From Scolanthus callimorphus (Eukaryota; Cnidaria; Anthozoa; Actiniaria; Edwardsiidae), in the NCBI GenBank assembly GCA_033964015.1, contig CM066920.1:8523912-8587911 (forward strand): a stretch of 64,000 nucleotides of DNA, given 5' to 3'. The notes beneath the pieces were generated by a model, which was not told where the DNA came from, did no database searches, and was given only the letters and a program-made list of their open reading frames with translations. A program made the position numbers and the translations under genes. Positions 12,201 to 20,454 of the stretch are shown here, piece by piece (position 1 is the stretch's first letter; each line of letters begins with the position of its first letter).

Positions 12201-12961
12201 GCGCCTCAGTCTTCAATATGGCAATTCTAACCAGGCTGTTAAACACGATATTCACAAGAGCAGAAAGGCAAGAGATGCTGATAAAGGCGACGAGAGAAAC
12301 GAGCTCTTTTTGGTAGTACTGCACACAAGATGTGGTAGAAGACGACACGTTGAATCTTCTTGCTGGGATTGCGCCATGGTTTTTCTTTCTCACATGTAAT
12401 TCTAGCTGTGTCCGATGTTTGTCTGAAGCGCGATTCTTTTTGCTCCTTTTGTAACTTGACATCAGCTTCAAGTGCGCGCATCTGTGAATTTTTTGCGCAA
12501 AGTCGAAACGGGAAAGCTTTGGACAATAACCCTTTTTGCATTAATAAATAGAAAGAACCTCATAAAACTATCCGCACATTAAAAAATAATTGCCACAAGC
12601 AGGGCTTTTGATTGGTTTGTTGTTGAATTTGTTTCGTTCCTCATTGGCTAAGTGTATTCATGTTTTGTTTAGTTTTTCGACACTCATCTGGAATCCGCTT
12701 TATAAGATAAAATATTTTTCAAAATAGAACCTACATTTCATTTATACAGAAACAGGCACTAAAGACAATTTCCTTTGTATTCCAGCTGCTTTTCTGGGTC
12801 ACATGACCAAGACAATTCTGAAGAATAGCAGTGGCCTGAAATTGACGGTTACCAAGGCAACGTTTGAGAACAATGGGATGTACGTGTGTCAGGCGGCGAA
12901 CAGCTGGGGAAGGGCGTCATCTGTCTCGGCACTGGTTGTCAAAATGATCATTGGGCAGTGA
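31..12961 (+). CDS. Secreted multidomain matrix protein, SVEP1-like module order (5' partial, 14 exons)
   Basis: Fourteen exons splice in frame with GT-AG borders: 31-162, 742-861, 1024-1146, 2010-2144, 2701-2892, 4782-5021, 5624-5697, 6700-6865, 7632-7820, 8617-8712, 9068-9220, 10055-10219, 10716-10847 and 12786-12961. Together they encode about 697 residues and a TGA stop. Domain order is 4 cbEGF, sushi/CCP, HYR, HYR, sushi/CCP, short linker, two GCC2/GCC3-type cysteine-rich modules and one I-set Ig domain. Every intron is phase 1 except the one inside the second HYR (phase 0), the signature of exon-shuffled extracellular modules. The start, signal peptide and earlier domains lie upstream of the window. 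In vertebrate SVEP1 the run sushi-HYR-HYR-sushi followed by ephrin-receptor-like modules is known; EGF domains before it and a terminal Ig domain differ from SVEP1, so orthology is not claimed. No transmembrane segment follows the Ig domain, so the product is probably secreted and adhesive. All exons were read by eye. Confidence 0.85.
742..861 (+). CDS. Exon: calcium-binding EGF domain 2
   Basis: DTNECNRQGHGC at the start and CINTDGSYKC in the middle give a complete six-cysteine cbEGF module, phase 1-1, with donor gtgagt. Forty codons, the usual size. Confidence 0.85.
1024..1146 (+). CDS. Exon: calcium-binding EGF domain 3
   Basis: DVNECLGSHGC followed by CVDTDGLYRC and CPKGYKKDG shows the six-cysteine cbEGF pattern with the hydroxylation motif. 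Phase 1-1, donor gtaaga. Confidence 0.85.
1147..2009 (+). repeat. Intron with a tandem repeat of about 150 bp
   Basis: The intron between EGF 3 and EGF 4 contains about four copies of a unit of roughly 147-156 bp. Each copy carries ccgattcag, at 1451, 1598, 1754 and 1904, followed by a T/C-rich segment. The repeat spans about 1400-1990. Open frames across it (1324-1869, 1580-1873) arise only from the repetition and are not coding. Confidence 0.75.
2010..2144 (+). CDS. Exon: calcium-binding EGF domain 4
   Basis: DNDECAPGGINSC starts the exon and CLNNVGDYSC carries the hydroxylation motif; six cysteines in 45 codons. Phase 1-1, donor gtgagt. Confidence 0.85.
2701..2892 (+). CDS. Exon: sushi/CCP domain 1
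   Basis: The 64-codon exon begins AVKCPALQPIDNGSV and ends WDGSAPTCIKG. The cysteines, the Gly-Tyr pair after the third cysteine region (CDSGYRI) and the Trp before the last cysteine are the complement-control-protein pattern. Phase 1-1, donor gtgaga. Confidence 0.85.
2937..3633 (+). mobile_element. Foldback/MITE element, near-complete palindrome, TTAA flanks
   Basis: The left end GGTTACTGAGAACC pairs with GGTTCTCAGCAACC at the right end, and both ends are flanked by TTAA (2933-2936 and 3634-3637). Pairing continues inward for most of the element: the segments around 3000-3060 and 3500-3560, 3120-3180 and 3395-3440, and 3190-3280 and 3310-3385 are reverse complements, so almost the whole 700 bp can fold. 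No transposase is encoded. TTAA duplication suggests mobilisation by a piggyBac-like enzyme (inference). A rearranged relative lies at 29608-29886. Confidence 0.75.
3640..4270. other. Intron sequence, no feature seen
   Basis: This part of the intron between sushi 1 and HYR 1 is AT-rich unique DNA. No coding, RNA or repeat signal was found, apart from a short duplicated agtaacagtgttgcaa motif near 3945-3980. Confidence 0.5.
4290..4720 (+). repeat. Intronic G-rich minisatellite
   Basis: Tandem units built on gggaaattccagtggagggg and on gtttcacgagtggaaattcc alternate through the 3' half of the intron, up to about 60 bp before the HYR 1 acceptor. The strand is strongly G-rich with many GGGG runs, so it could form G-quadruplexes in the nascent transcript. 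Frames across it (4424-4729, 4454-4897) are repeat translations. Confidence 0.75.
4782..5021 (+). CDS. Exon: HYR domain 1
   Basis: Eighty codons start VIPKPWISCPFDIEV and run through ADFPYPAGETKITWSVSNSAG to CSILVTVIG. The initial CP, the F-P-x-G-x-T-x-I-x-W core and the terminal C-x-I-x-V-x-V strand are the HYR (hyalin repeat, Ig-like) pattern. The whole domain is in one phase 1-1 exon. Confidence 0.8.
5624..5697 (+). CDS. Exon: HYR domain 2, N-terminal half
   Basis: The exon starts DQEKPEVHNCP, the usual D-x-x-P-x-x-x-x-C-P opening of an HYR domain, and ends at a phase-0 donor gtcagc after VK. The second half is the exon at 6700. Confidence 0.75.
5812..6345 (-). mobile_element. tRNA-derived SINE-like element (copy A)
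   Basis: Read on the minus strand from about 6345, the sequence has a tRNA-like head with GGTTGGTTCAGTG and a B-box-like GGGTTCTACTCC, then a body. The core at about 5990-6110 (gagaccggctccccagactt and on) matches the core of the element at 25420-25500, though the tRNA heads differ. It lies in the intron between the two HYR exons. Exact ends are not determined. Confidence 0.55.
6384..6534. mobile_element. Small palindromic MITE (family CACAGGGA, copy 1)
   Basis: Ends CACAGGGATTTTTTGCAG and CTGCAGAAATTCCCTGTG are inverted repeats, and pairing continues through the ccatccatgggaaa arms. Another copy is at 15336-15522. No coding capacity. Confidence 0.7.
6700..6865 (+). CDS. Exon: HYR domain 2, C-terminal half
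   Basis: It reads LSWQEPTFTDNVGVVKV and ends with the terminal C-x-F-x-V-x-V strand (CNFAVSVKR). The W-x-x-P-x-F-x-D-N motif is typical of HYR domains. Phase 0 at the start, phase 1 at the end, joining to 5624-5697. Confidence 0.8.
7632..7820 (+). CDS. Exon: sushi/CCP domain 2
   Basis: It begins KGCPDLEGPFNGAKTC and ends TPRVPDCVG, with two Trp residues (LWSCWKGKW) before the last cysteine. It carries six cysteines rather than four, so it is an atypical CCP. Phase 1-1, donor gtgagg. Confidence 0.75.
7831..8168. mobile_element. Inverted-repeat MITE just after a splice donor
   Basis: The left arm aggggagaggtcaaaac and the right arm gttttgacctcttcccta pair, followed by the inner pair gtgcccaattt and aaattgggcac and G-rich/C-rich inner arms with ggtaggtgccgg and ccggtaccc. 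It starts about 10 bp after the donor at 7821. Confidence 0.65.
8617..8712 (+). CDS. Exon: short linker exon with two cysteines
   Basis: The 32-codon exon starts DAIPIPNKDEKC and ends NNVSFYCG; it has two cysteines and an N-glycosylation sequon (NVS). Acceptor tttttcag and donor gtgagt are good, and phase 1-1 keeps the frame. I do not recognise a domain; it may be a degenerate half-module leading into the cysteine-rich exons. Confidence 0.6.
9068..9220 (+). CDS. Exon: GCC2/GCC3 (ephrin-receptor-like) module 1
   Basis: Reads AVCPTGTYQSKGACVPC followed by PAGQYQDSQNATACKTC and PSGTSSHPGT. The C-P-x-G-x-Y ... C-x-x-C-P-x-G-x-Y-Q-D-x pattern is that of GCC2/GCC3 cysteine-rich repeats found in SVEP1 and related proteins. 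Phase 1-1. Confidence 0.8.
9448..9587. mobile_element. Palindromic MITE, 140 bp
   Basis: The ends attcaaagcgttcag and ctgaagctttgaat are inverted; inner arms gattccgc and gcggaatc, and gcgatatcgc and gcgatatcgc also pair. Just to the left, 9388-9442 holds another inverted pair (gaatcctatgatatc and gatatcataggattc), suggesting a nested or adjacent second palindrome. Confidence 0.7.
10055..10219 (+). CDS. Exon: GCC2/GCC3 module 2
   Basis: Reads VLCGAGKFSIDGLEPGCQLC followed by PADTYQDQTQSTSCKSC and PQGTTTLTVGS. It is a second copy of the same cysteine-rich module, 55 codons, phase 1-1, donor gtacgt. Confidence 0.8.
10287..10483. mobile_element. Palindromic MITE (family GGGTTT/TTTCGCC, copy 1)
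   Basis: Outer arms GTCAAACCATCTAGGCCAAT and attggcttagataatttg pair, and the inner arms converge on a centre near ttcgtcgcgacagaa. Two more copies are at 16554-16720 and 23320-23488. The similar peptides encoded at 10234-10437 and 16471-16728 come only from this element. Confidence 0.7.
10716..10847 (+). CDS. Exon: Ig domain, N-terminal half
   Basis: Reads SLPVITQVTP ... EGQSVSMSCYATGIPQPAIDW. The E-G-x-x-V-x-x-x-C and G-x-P-x-P-x-I-x-W motifs identify an I-set Ig domain. It ends in phase 1 with donor gtaagt. Confidence 0.8.
10905..11225 (-). mobile_element. tRNA-derived SINE-like element (copy C)
   Basis: On the minus strand the head near 11225-11160 contains an A-box-like tagcgtgtatagcg and a B-box GGTTCGAGATTCC followed by a tRNA-unrelated body. 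The two boxes are about 40 nt apart, as in tRNA promoters. The 3' limit is uncertain. Confidence 0.5.
11455..12462 (-). pseudogene. Class A (rhodopsin-like) GPCR pseudogene, antisense in the last intron
   Basis: Reading the minus strand from ATG 12462 gives TM1 (LVSLVAFISISCLSALVNIV), TM2 with LCISDLATAL, the ECL1 cysteine, then SVDRYFSIHL (DRY box at the end of TM3), further TM-like segments, TM6 (VVAANLFLTYF), a TM7 end NCAFDPILLIL (NPxxY position) and a tail KDIRQACVLLL before TAG 11455-11457. All pieces lie in one frame with no intron, as expected for an intronless GPCR. At least three in-frame stops interrupt it (after MSRLF, after LLRHST and after the first NLAK), so it is dead. The spacing from the TM3 cysteine to DRY is about 9 residues too long, and the extra DNA matches a MITE end (see findings). 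The ligand class cannot be told. Confidence 0.8.
12786..12961 (+). CDS. Exon: Ig domain, C-terminal half, and stop codon
   Basis: Reads LKLTVTKATFENNGMYVC followed by QAANSWGRASSVSALVV and ends KMIIGQ-stop. The L-x-x-x-A-x-x-x-x-x-G-x-Y-x-C motif completes the I-set domain begun at 10716. The protein ends directly after the domain with no membrane segment. TGA at 12959-12961. Confidence 0.85.
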
Positions 12962-12969
12962 CGAGAAAA

Positions 12970-14035
12970 GGGTAAGAGAGGGAGAGGGTGGCAATGGGTA
13001 AGAGGGGGAGGGTGGCAATGGGTAAGAGGGGAGGGTGGCAATGGGTAAGACGGGGAGACGGGCAATGGGTAAGAGGGGGAGGGTGGCAATGGGTAAGACG
13101 GGGAGACGGGCAATGGGTAAGAGGGGGAGAGGGTGGCAATGGGTAAGAGGGGGAGAGGGTGGCAATGGGTAAGAGGGGGAGAGTGGCAATGGGTAAGACG
13201 GGGAGACGGGCAATGGGTAAGAGGGGGAGGGTGGCAATGGGTAAGAGGGGGAGAGGGTGGCAATGGGTAAGAGGGGGGGAGGGTGGCAATGGGTCAGAGG
13301 GGGAGAGTGGCAATGGGTAAGACGGGGAGACGGGCAATGGGTAAGAGGGGGAGGGTGGCAATGGGTAAGAGGGGGAGAGGGTGGCAATGGGTAAGAGGGG
13401 GAGGGTGGCAATGGGTAAGACGGGGAGACGGGCAATGGGTAAGAGGGGGAGGGTGGCAATGGGTAAGAGGGGGAGGGTGGCAATGGGTAAGAGGGGGAGA
13501 GTGGCAATGGGTAAGACGGGGAGACGGGCAATGGGTAAGAGGGGGAGGGTGGCAATGGGTAAGAGGGGGAGAGGGTGGCAATGGGTAAGAGGGGGAGGGT
13601 GGCAATGGGTAAGACGGGGAGACGGGCAATGGGTAAGAGGGGGAGGGTGGCAATGGGTAAGAGGGGGAGAGGGTGGCAATGGGTAAGAGGGAGAGGGTGG
13701 CAATGGGTAAGAGGGGGAGGGTGGCAATGGGTAAGACGGGGAGACGGGCAATGGGTAAGTGGGGGAGGGTGGCAATGGGTAAGTGGGGAGGGTGGCAATG
13801 GGTAAGAGGGGGAGAGGGTGGCAATGGGTAAGAGGGGGAGGGTGGCAATGGGTAAGACGGGGAGACGGGCAATGGGTAAGAGGGGGAGAGGGTGGCAATG
13901 GGTAAGAGGGGGAGAGGGAGGCAATGGGTAAGAGGGGGAGGGTGGCAATGGGTAAGACGGGGAGACGGGCAATGGGTAAAAGGGGGAGGGTGGCAATGGG
14001 TAAGAGGGGGAGGGGAGAAATGGAAGGGTGGCAAT
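12970..14035 (+). repeat. G-rich minisatellite, 22-26 bp unit, over 40 copies
   Basis: Units of ggtggcaatgggtaagaggg plus ggag alternate with a variant acgggcaatgggtaagacgg plus ggag. It begins within 10 bp of the matrix-gene stop codon and extends 1.07 kb. The plus strand has almost no C except in ggcaat and acggg. Frames of up to 371 codons on either strand (for example 12948-14063) are translations of the repeat and are not genes. Confidence 0.9.
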
Positions 14036-14740
14036 GTTTTATTCCTCGATCCTCGATCAACAATTCTTTTTTAAATACGTGAGATCTAGTTTCCCGCTAT
14101 GCTTCACTACAGAAGTTGGGTATTACTTAATCTTTTGTGTGCTTGCGGGCCTCCCGTTGAATGTTTTCTTTCGCTTAGAATGGTACCTTCCCCAACAGAT
14201 CAAGGGAATAGCTGAAAGTCAGCCGCTCCTTAAACATTCGATTACGGAAGGCAAAATTAAATATAGAAATCTCGAAATAACCACCTGCCGACAAAATTTG
14301 ATATATGATTTACTGAATTTAATAAATATTTTCGCACCGGTAGATCGGAAATGCCATTTGGTGATCTGTTTCTTTTTTTATTCGGCTGCAGTTATTTCTT
14401 GAATTTTCTGCACAAAACTAGTAAAAAATTATTCAAGAAAATATATATTTTTGTGGTGATCAAAGTAGCGCTTCTCGCTATAAAGATCATATCCAAACTT
14501 CATCAAAATTTGGAATGTTGTCTTTGGCTATAAGAACTATTAGAATATAGCTACGATATAACGCGCGCTCTGATTGGTCCAAATCCATGCTCTATTACAC
14601 CGATAAAGTAATGGTTTTCCCTCGCTATATCATAAAAGCATTAGAGCACAACTTTCTGTGACTTCATCAGCAAATAGAGCGCTTGTGATGTTGGGAGACC
14701 CCGCTATATCATAAAAGCTGCTATCTTCAGCTACTAAACT
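14036..14740. other. AT-rich intergenic DNA
   Basis: No gene supported. The stretch around 14540-14720 contains two copies of cgctatatcataaaagc (14623 and 14702 regions) and a gcgctctgattgg motif that also occurs near 40829, probably parts of a dispersed repeat. No poly(A) signal for the upstream gene could be assigned. Confidence 0.4.
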
Positions 14741-14779
14741 TTGGTTACTACATCATTTTATGGCAAAATTTGTAGAATT

Positions 14780-14965
14780 CTACCAAAAAATGTCGAAAAG
14801 TGTAACCCCTCATATCTTAAAGACGGATCAATTAGAAAAAATGTCATATTTGATATTTTGTTTCTTATTGTATAAGGATTCTCTATGCAAAGAATCAAGC
14901 CTATCTGGCTTAACCTGACTTTATGGTAGAAATCTTACCATTTTTTGGTTCTGTCGTTTGGTATA
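14780..14965 (+). repeat. Dispersed repeat, half copy of the 24476-24870 inverted element
   Basis: The segment tcttaaagacggatcaatta through ctatgcaaagaatcaagcct and on to ggttctgtcgt is nearly identical to the right arm at 24717-24865 and inverted relative to the left arm at 24480-24640. Confidence 0.7.
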
Positions 14966-15335
14966 TAGAATCTCCAGCGAATCATTTAACTTCGAGAAAA
15001 AGAAGGAATAAAATCTCAAAAATCTATGCGAATTAAGATCGCGTATCCAAATCTCATCCACGCCTATGATTTTCTTTGTTTAAGCTTGATGAATTATTGA
15101 TGAGTTCGGGAAGTAAGATTCCGTTAACGTGACTTCACTGCACCAGGAACTCACTAAACACACGGCAGTTTCACCTGTTATACACATAGTGGTGTGTCTC
15201 CAGCATGACTAATAGTGTATTCACACTCGTAAAATAAACTTATTTAATTAAATATTCAGAACTCAATATATTTTATTAAATTTTTGAAAAGATATTATTA
15301 GAGGCAAACAACGCATCGGCATGTTTGTGATGTTT

Positions 15336-15522
15336 CACAGGAGATGCAAAAGGACGAGATAAATTTTGAAATCCATCCATGGGAAAAGCTGAATTTCCCA
15401 TGTGAAAGAATGGGAGGTGTTCGTTCCCATGGCTTTCCATGTGATTTCCGAACACTTCCCATGCGTGTGCCTTGGGAAATTCAGCTTTTCCCATGGATGG
15501 GTTTCTGCAGAAATTCCCTGTG
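15336..15522. mobile_element. Small palindromic MITE (family CACAGGGA, copy 2)
   Basis: Contains atccatccatgggaaaagct and agcttttcccatggatgggt in inverted orientation and ends ctgcagaaattccctgtg as in copy 1 at 6384-6534. The left terminal 30 bp have diverged. Confidence 0.7.
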
Positions 15523-16016
15523 CTATAAGTTAAACAGATGTTTTTTTCTTGTTTTGGTTTCAGAAGAGATGAGATAGCATGCGGGATCTCAATCAAGCCT
15601 TATTATATGTCATTAAAATTCTCAGCCAAGAAAAGTGTGTTATTGTTCCTTACTATTTAAGGTAGCCGTCTAGCTTCGAAAAGGTGGTAAAATAGCTCTC
15701 ATAAAATAAAACTTTAAACATTTTGAATATTTATAAAAAATTAAATAGTCCCCTAGTAGCGTAGACAGTCAGATGCAGCATTGACAGTAGAGGACGTGTC
15801 AATAGATCACGATGGTCCCGTGAGGTCTAATTGTTTTAGTATAAATCAACTAGTTGTTCGACCACAGAAAAAAAAATACCTATATTCTCACTGCATAGCG
15901 CATTTGACAAAGCTAAATGGAATTTTATTTGCTATCGTTCTATACAAATTGAATAAAATATCATCTTCAGTCCAGAGAGTACCCCAAAAACCAACAAACC
16001 CCAAGACAGTGCAAGA
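15523..16016. other. AT-rich intergenic DNA, nothing recognised
   Basis: No coding or RNA signal seen. Confidence 0.4.
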
Positions 16017-16200
16017 TTTTTCTCATTTATATAATATCAAAGAAAGTGCAGACACCAAAGAAAAAAGCCCTTTTCAATACATCGCCCCTTTCAAAACAAT
16101 ACATCATTTTTCTCATTTATATAATATCAAAGAAAGTGCAGACACCAAAGAAAAAAGCACTTTTCCATACATCGCCCCTTTCAAAACAATACATCGCCCC
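16017..16200 (+). repeat. Two-copy 90-bp tandem duplication
   Basis: tctcatttatataatatcaa occurs at 16021 and 16111, and both copies continue into aaagaaagtgcagacaccaa and atcgcccctttcaaaacaat. The duplication is in multiples of three, which keeps the frame 15781-16224 open, but that frame has no recognisable domain. Confidence 0.75.
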
Positions 16201-16553
16201 TTTCCTTACAAAACAAAAACGTGAAACTAAACTATAACTCTTTTTATTTCACTTTATTTACATAAATAGATCTAACATTCTCTACAAATCTACTGCCACA
16301 TCATGCACACTTGTCTTATCAAAATAGAACTCCTCATTCTCATCAAACTGACACACCACCCTCTCCTTCAGCAAGGTGTTCATGCACTCACACCTGTATG
16401 ATTCGTGTGGTAAAGCGACGAAGTTAGATTCGTATGATAATGTGGGTGTCCATTATGTCCGTTAAGTAGACTATTGTCCGGGTTCTATTTGGTGGCGACA
16501 TTCTTCTTCCACATCAACGGCATCTGTTCTGTGAAATGCATTAAAATTGTGTT

Positions 16554-16720
16554 GGGTTTTTTCTGCTCCACCTGTTAAACTATCTAAGCCAATCAGGTTG
16601 TTTCCCTGTTCAACTAGTGCAGTCGTCTGGCTTTCTGTCGCGACAAAAACCCAGTTGACAGCACTAGGCGAAACTGGGCAAGGATCTGATTGGCCCAGAT
16701 TGTTTTGAACAGAAAAACCC
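16554..16720. mobile_element. Palindromic MITE (family GGGTTT/TTTCGCC, copy 2)
   Basis: The outer arms gggttttttctg and cagaaaaaccc pair, then ctatctaagccaatcagg pairs with ctgattggcccagat. The centre holds ctttctgtcgcgacaaaaac. Related to 10287-10483 and 23320-23488. Confidence 0.7.
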
Positions 16721-17140
16721 ACAACCAACCCACAAAATAAACGTTTACTAGTATAACCCTTCAGGCCTGGGTACTTAAAAGATGGATCAACTTTAACCCA
16801 GCTCCCACCATGGCAATGTTTACTCCCTATACACCCATATCACGTTAGTATGTCTTAAAAACATCTTAAAGTTATAAGGAAACGAAGTGTTCCATTCAGC
16901 ACACCCGTCTTAGTAAAACTGCAAAGTTTGGTGAAGATTGGTTGAATACTGACCGAGATATAGTATTTTTAAATTGATGATTTTTACAATAAAGTGCACT
17001 CGTTTTGATGTTTTTGCCCATGCATTTCTTTGCAAAAAATCTCAGCCAGTCTTCGAGTAATTTTTCCCACACTTTGCAGCTTTTCTAATATGGATGTGCT
17101 GAAATGAAAACTATGGACTTCGTTTCCTGATAACTATAAG

Positions 17141-17398
17141 ATAGAGCGGTTTTCACATGACTGTCGTAAAAACAATTGCAATTGAGCAATCACTAGCCAA
17201 TCAGAATCGAGAGAAATCACAACTTGCTCCTAAATGGCTTTTTTCTTAGCCAATTGCAAGCCGAACCAATTACTTAGTAATTACACAATAGTATTTACTA
17301 CAGAATTTGATTGGCTAAGAAAAACGAGTAGCCAATGAGAACGCAAAGCAATCGCAATTACATAACAAGTCACGACGGTCATGTGAAATCTGCTCTAT
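17141..17398. mobile_element. MITE with ATAGAGCRG terminal repeats
   Basis: Left end ATAGAGCGGTTTTCACATGA and right end tcatgtgaaatctgctctat are inverted; internal arms with tgattggctaagaaaa and ttttcttagcca also pair. The same terminal sequence opens elements at 54101, 56488 and 60085. Confidence 0.75.
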
Positions 17399-17399
17399 T

Positions 17400-20300
17400 A
17401 TTAAGCCATATTAACGTGATATGGGTCTATTGAACAAATGGACTCAGAACCGCAGGCGGGAACCGAATTCCACCAACACCTTTCGTAGTTACAGAGGGAA
17501 TTCACTTATCTGTATCTATGAGTCTAGTCAACCGCGTTTTTAAAAAAAGTCGTCGGGAAAATGCAATTTGATACCACTAACTCGGCCATGAACACATTTT
17601 AGCTCGTGTGTATATTTCACAGGGGCATCATCTTTATGTTTCACACATGGTGAAACTTATTTTAATAATACAAAATATACCATTTATATGGTCAATATTT
17701 TTTCGATAGTTTCTCGACGCAGCGCGACACAAAGAACGGGCTTGCGCGGGAGACTACCCGATAACCCACTGTTAAATGTTCCCTTTAATGAGGTAACCGC
17801 AGCAGCTTCAATCATTCATCGGCCTTGATAAACTAGTAAACAAAACGCTCTATATGAACAAAACCATCAAGAATTTGCTTGTTCCACGTTTAATTCACAT
17901 AAACAAGGTGGTCGTAATTAGCGAGGATGGTGTTACTATCAAGAGTCTATGGCAAGGACACCCAACCATATGGACGAGGAGAAATCGCGCCCACGACAAT
18001 TGAGAATTCGTTTTATCCCCAAGAATCTAGAGAATATATAAAATATATGGGAAAAGAACCGAGTCTTCCAAAAAAATACCAGGAGAATTTAGATGTCCGA
18101 AATAACTATTCGATCTTTTATACTTGTAAAAATAGTTAACAGACTTGCATTTTCGGAGATTTATGTGTAAAGCTGTTGAACCCCAATACAGGCCATATAA
18201 AAACGTGGGCAAGAGAAAAATCTAAACAGTTCTGTCTTTAATTACACGTAGGATTGTAAATATATTCAAGACATAACCTATGGCATAGGTCTTGTAATAG
18301 ACAGTTCAACGCATTATTCTTAAAAGGTTTTGCAAATGTTTGCGGTTTATCAAAAACGAAAACGGAGGCAAAAGTCTCGCCAACATATGATATCCGAGAA
18401 TGATTTAAGCGATAACAAAACAATCTCTTTTATCGGCATCTCTAGATTCAGAAACAGGGACCATACTTTGATGATTTCTACCCAGCAGTGGTTAGAAAAA
18501 AACTAAAAAACATCCCAAAATTCCAAACTCCATTTCAAGAATCAGAAAATCAGATTTTATCAATGGTGTACTTTATAGGAAATCCGCACGATTTCTGAGA
18601 ATTTTAATTCTTAAAGAATTCCAAAGATTTTGTTAGAAATTCTCAGAAACCATAATAATTCCAAGAAACTAAGAACTCCGCTAAATATCCAGAGAATTTT
18701 GAATTGAACTGCTGTGAATTCTTGTGGTCCATATCAGTCGGGCACAAGAGGATGATGGATTGACTTGATAAGCAAATCGACTTTTCTGTGCTGCAACATT
18801 ATCCTATCTACAAGTTTACAATATCGTAATCTACAAGATTTTCGAATGTATTGTTACCTAAAAATTTCTTTAAAACTCTGAGTTTTTTTTTCTACAAAAT
18901 CTGACAATTCATCTACGTATTCATACTGGCAACAGATGTCCTATCGTTATACTCGCTTCAGCACAAATGAAGCCTGAAGGCATCGCGGAGCAATTATCAA
19001 GATTATTAGCCACAATATCCTAAATACCATAGCACTTTTATAGCAAGATTTACTTTTCACATCTAATCCTAAGAAATCCTAAACAATCATATTCGGCTGA
19101 AGCATTTTCGTGGATTATAAGGATGTTTCTTGACTTTATGTAAATTATCTTCTCTATTTTTGGAAACATTGTACGTTTGTTTTCCATCCTTAAAACAACT
19201 TCCACAAAATAAAAATCGCACGCTCATTAGAACGCAAACGCAAACAGTACAAATGCCGAATTCCCACAGTTATTTAGAGTTTCATGCACAAAGTTCCGTT
19301 CTATATTCAAACTTTGCCCGAAGCCGACATGGTTAGATAATTAACTGAATAAGTAAATTTGTCCATTACCTATCCTAGTCCTGTTTTATAACCATTTCAA
19401 GAAAGCCTAATCAGACATTTTACTGACAAAAAATTATTTTTCGCAAGTGGAAAGCTAAATATTTAATTCTTTACAAGACAAGAAATAAGAAATGTTTTTT
19501 TCTATCTCTAGACAGTTGAGTAGCGTAAAAGGGTGGATGCAGATAAATATTAACTTCAAAAGTCAATATTAAAATACTTCTATTAATTACTCCCTCCCAG
19601 TTTGCCTTTCTCCTCTATTTTCCTGTCACTTTCTCGTTTACCTTTTTCAAGACAAAATGGCATACTTGTTGAATTCACCATTACAAGCTAAGGGTCTATA
19701 CAAACATAACGAGGAACATAAGCGCTCAACGGAGAAGCTTGGCGCCAAATGCTATGGCATCATGTACCTCAAGTGGGCAGTCCCTTATAGGGAAATCCGC
19801 ATAAACAGAGCGGGTTTGAAATATGGACAGATAATGAAATTTAATATAAATGCTAGAGAAATCTCGTATCTTCTTCCCAGGAAACAAGGAAGCGCATTGT
19901 TTCACAGAATGACGCGTGGAGTTCGAGTTCCGACAAAGCAGGAATATTTTTAAAAAAAGAATAGGTTTTCTACAGGAAATTATTGAATGTGCACTTGGCG
20001 GATTGTGATTGTAAAGATGAATTAAAGCTTATCACTGGTTCTTTGTGTAGTAAGGATTACATGATGAATTGGCAAAAAGGTAATAACAAGATGGAACAAT
20101 CTTGATTAAAACGAAAACAGAAACAAGAACGAACACCGCAAAAAAAAAAAAACTAAACAGGATGAAAAGAAGCAAAATTGGAAAAACATTTTTTCAGGAG
20201 TGTTACCTGTTTTCAATAACTAAGTATAAACTCATACTGCGTGTTAACTGGGCATAGAAAGAACATATTTTTAAGAGAAAAAAACGGAACGTTTCCGCTT

Positions 20301-20454
20301 GTACTTATTCGTAAAATTTTAAGACACGTCGCTTTGTAAGTAGAGATTTGTATTACGATCTTTAAATGTGTTATAATCGTAGATTTTGTTAATTATTTTT
20401 ATTTTTTCATGTCAATTGATGACAGTTTGTTATAACGTCTAACATGGTCTTACC
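17400..20454. other. AT-rich DNA, no gene supported
   Basis: Several short open frames exist. The longest with a plausible ATG is at 19657-19953 (98 codons), but it has no recognisable domain, signal peptide or splice context. No RNA gene, strong palindrome or tandem array was found. Confidence 0.4.
20398..20403 (-). terminator. Candidate poly(A) signal of the small secreted protein gene
   Basis: AATAAA on the minus strand, about 50 nt after the stop codon at 20455-20457. The region is AT-rich, so chance occurrence is possible. Confidence 0.35.

Noticed and set aside
12948..14063. Open frames of up to 371 codons encoding PLLPIATL-type repeats
   Set aside because: They are translations of the 22-26 bp minisatellite; several frames on both strands are open at once, as expected for a stop-free repeat.
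16471..16728. 85-codon minus-strand frame similar to a frame at 10234-10437
   Set aside because: The similarity comes from a shared palindromic element and the two are not homologous genes.
19657..19953. 98-codon plus-strand frame with ATG
   Set aside because: No family recognised and no supporting context; left as unassigned DNA.
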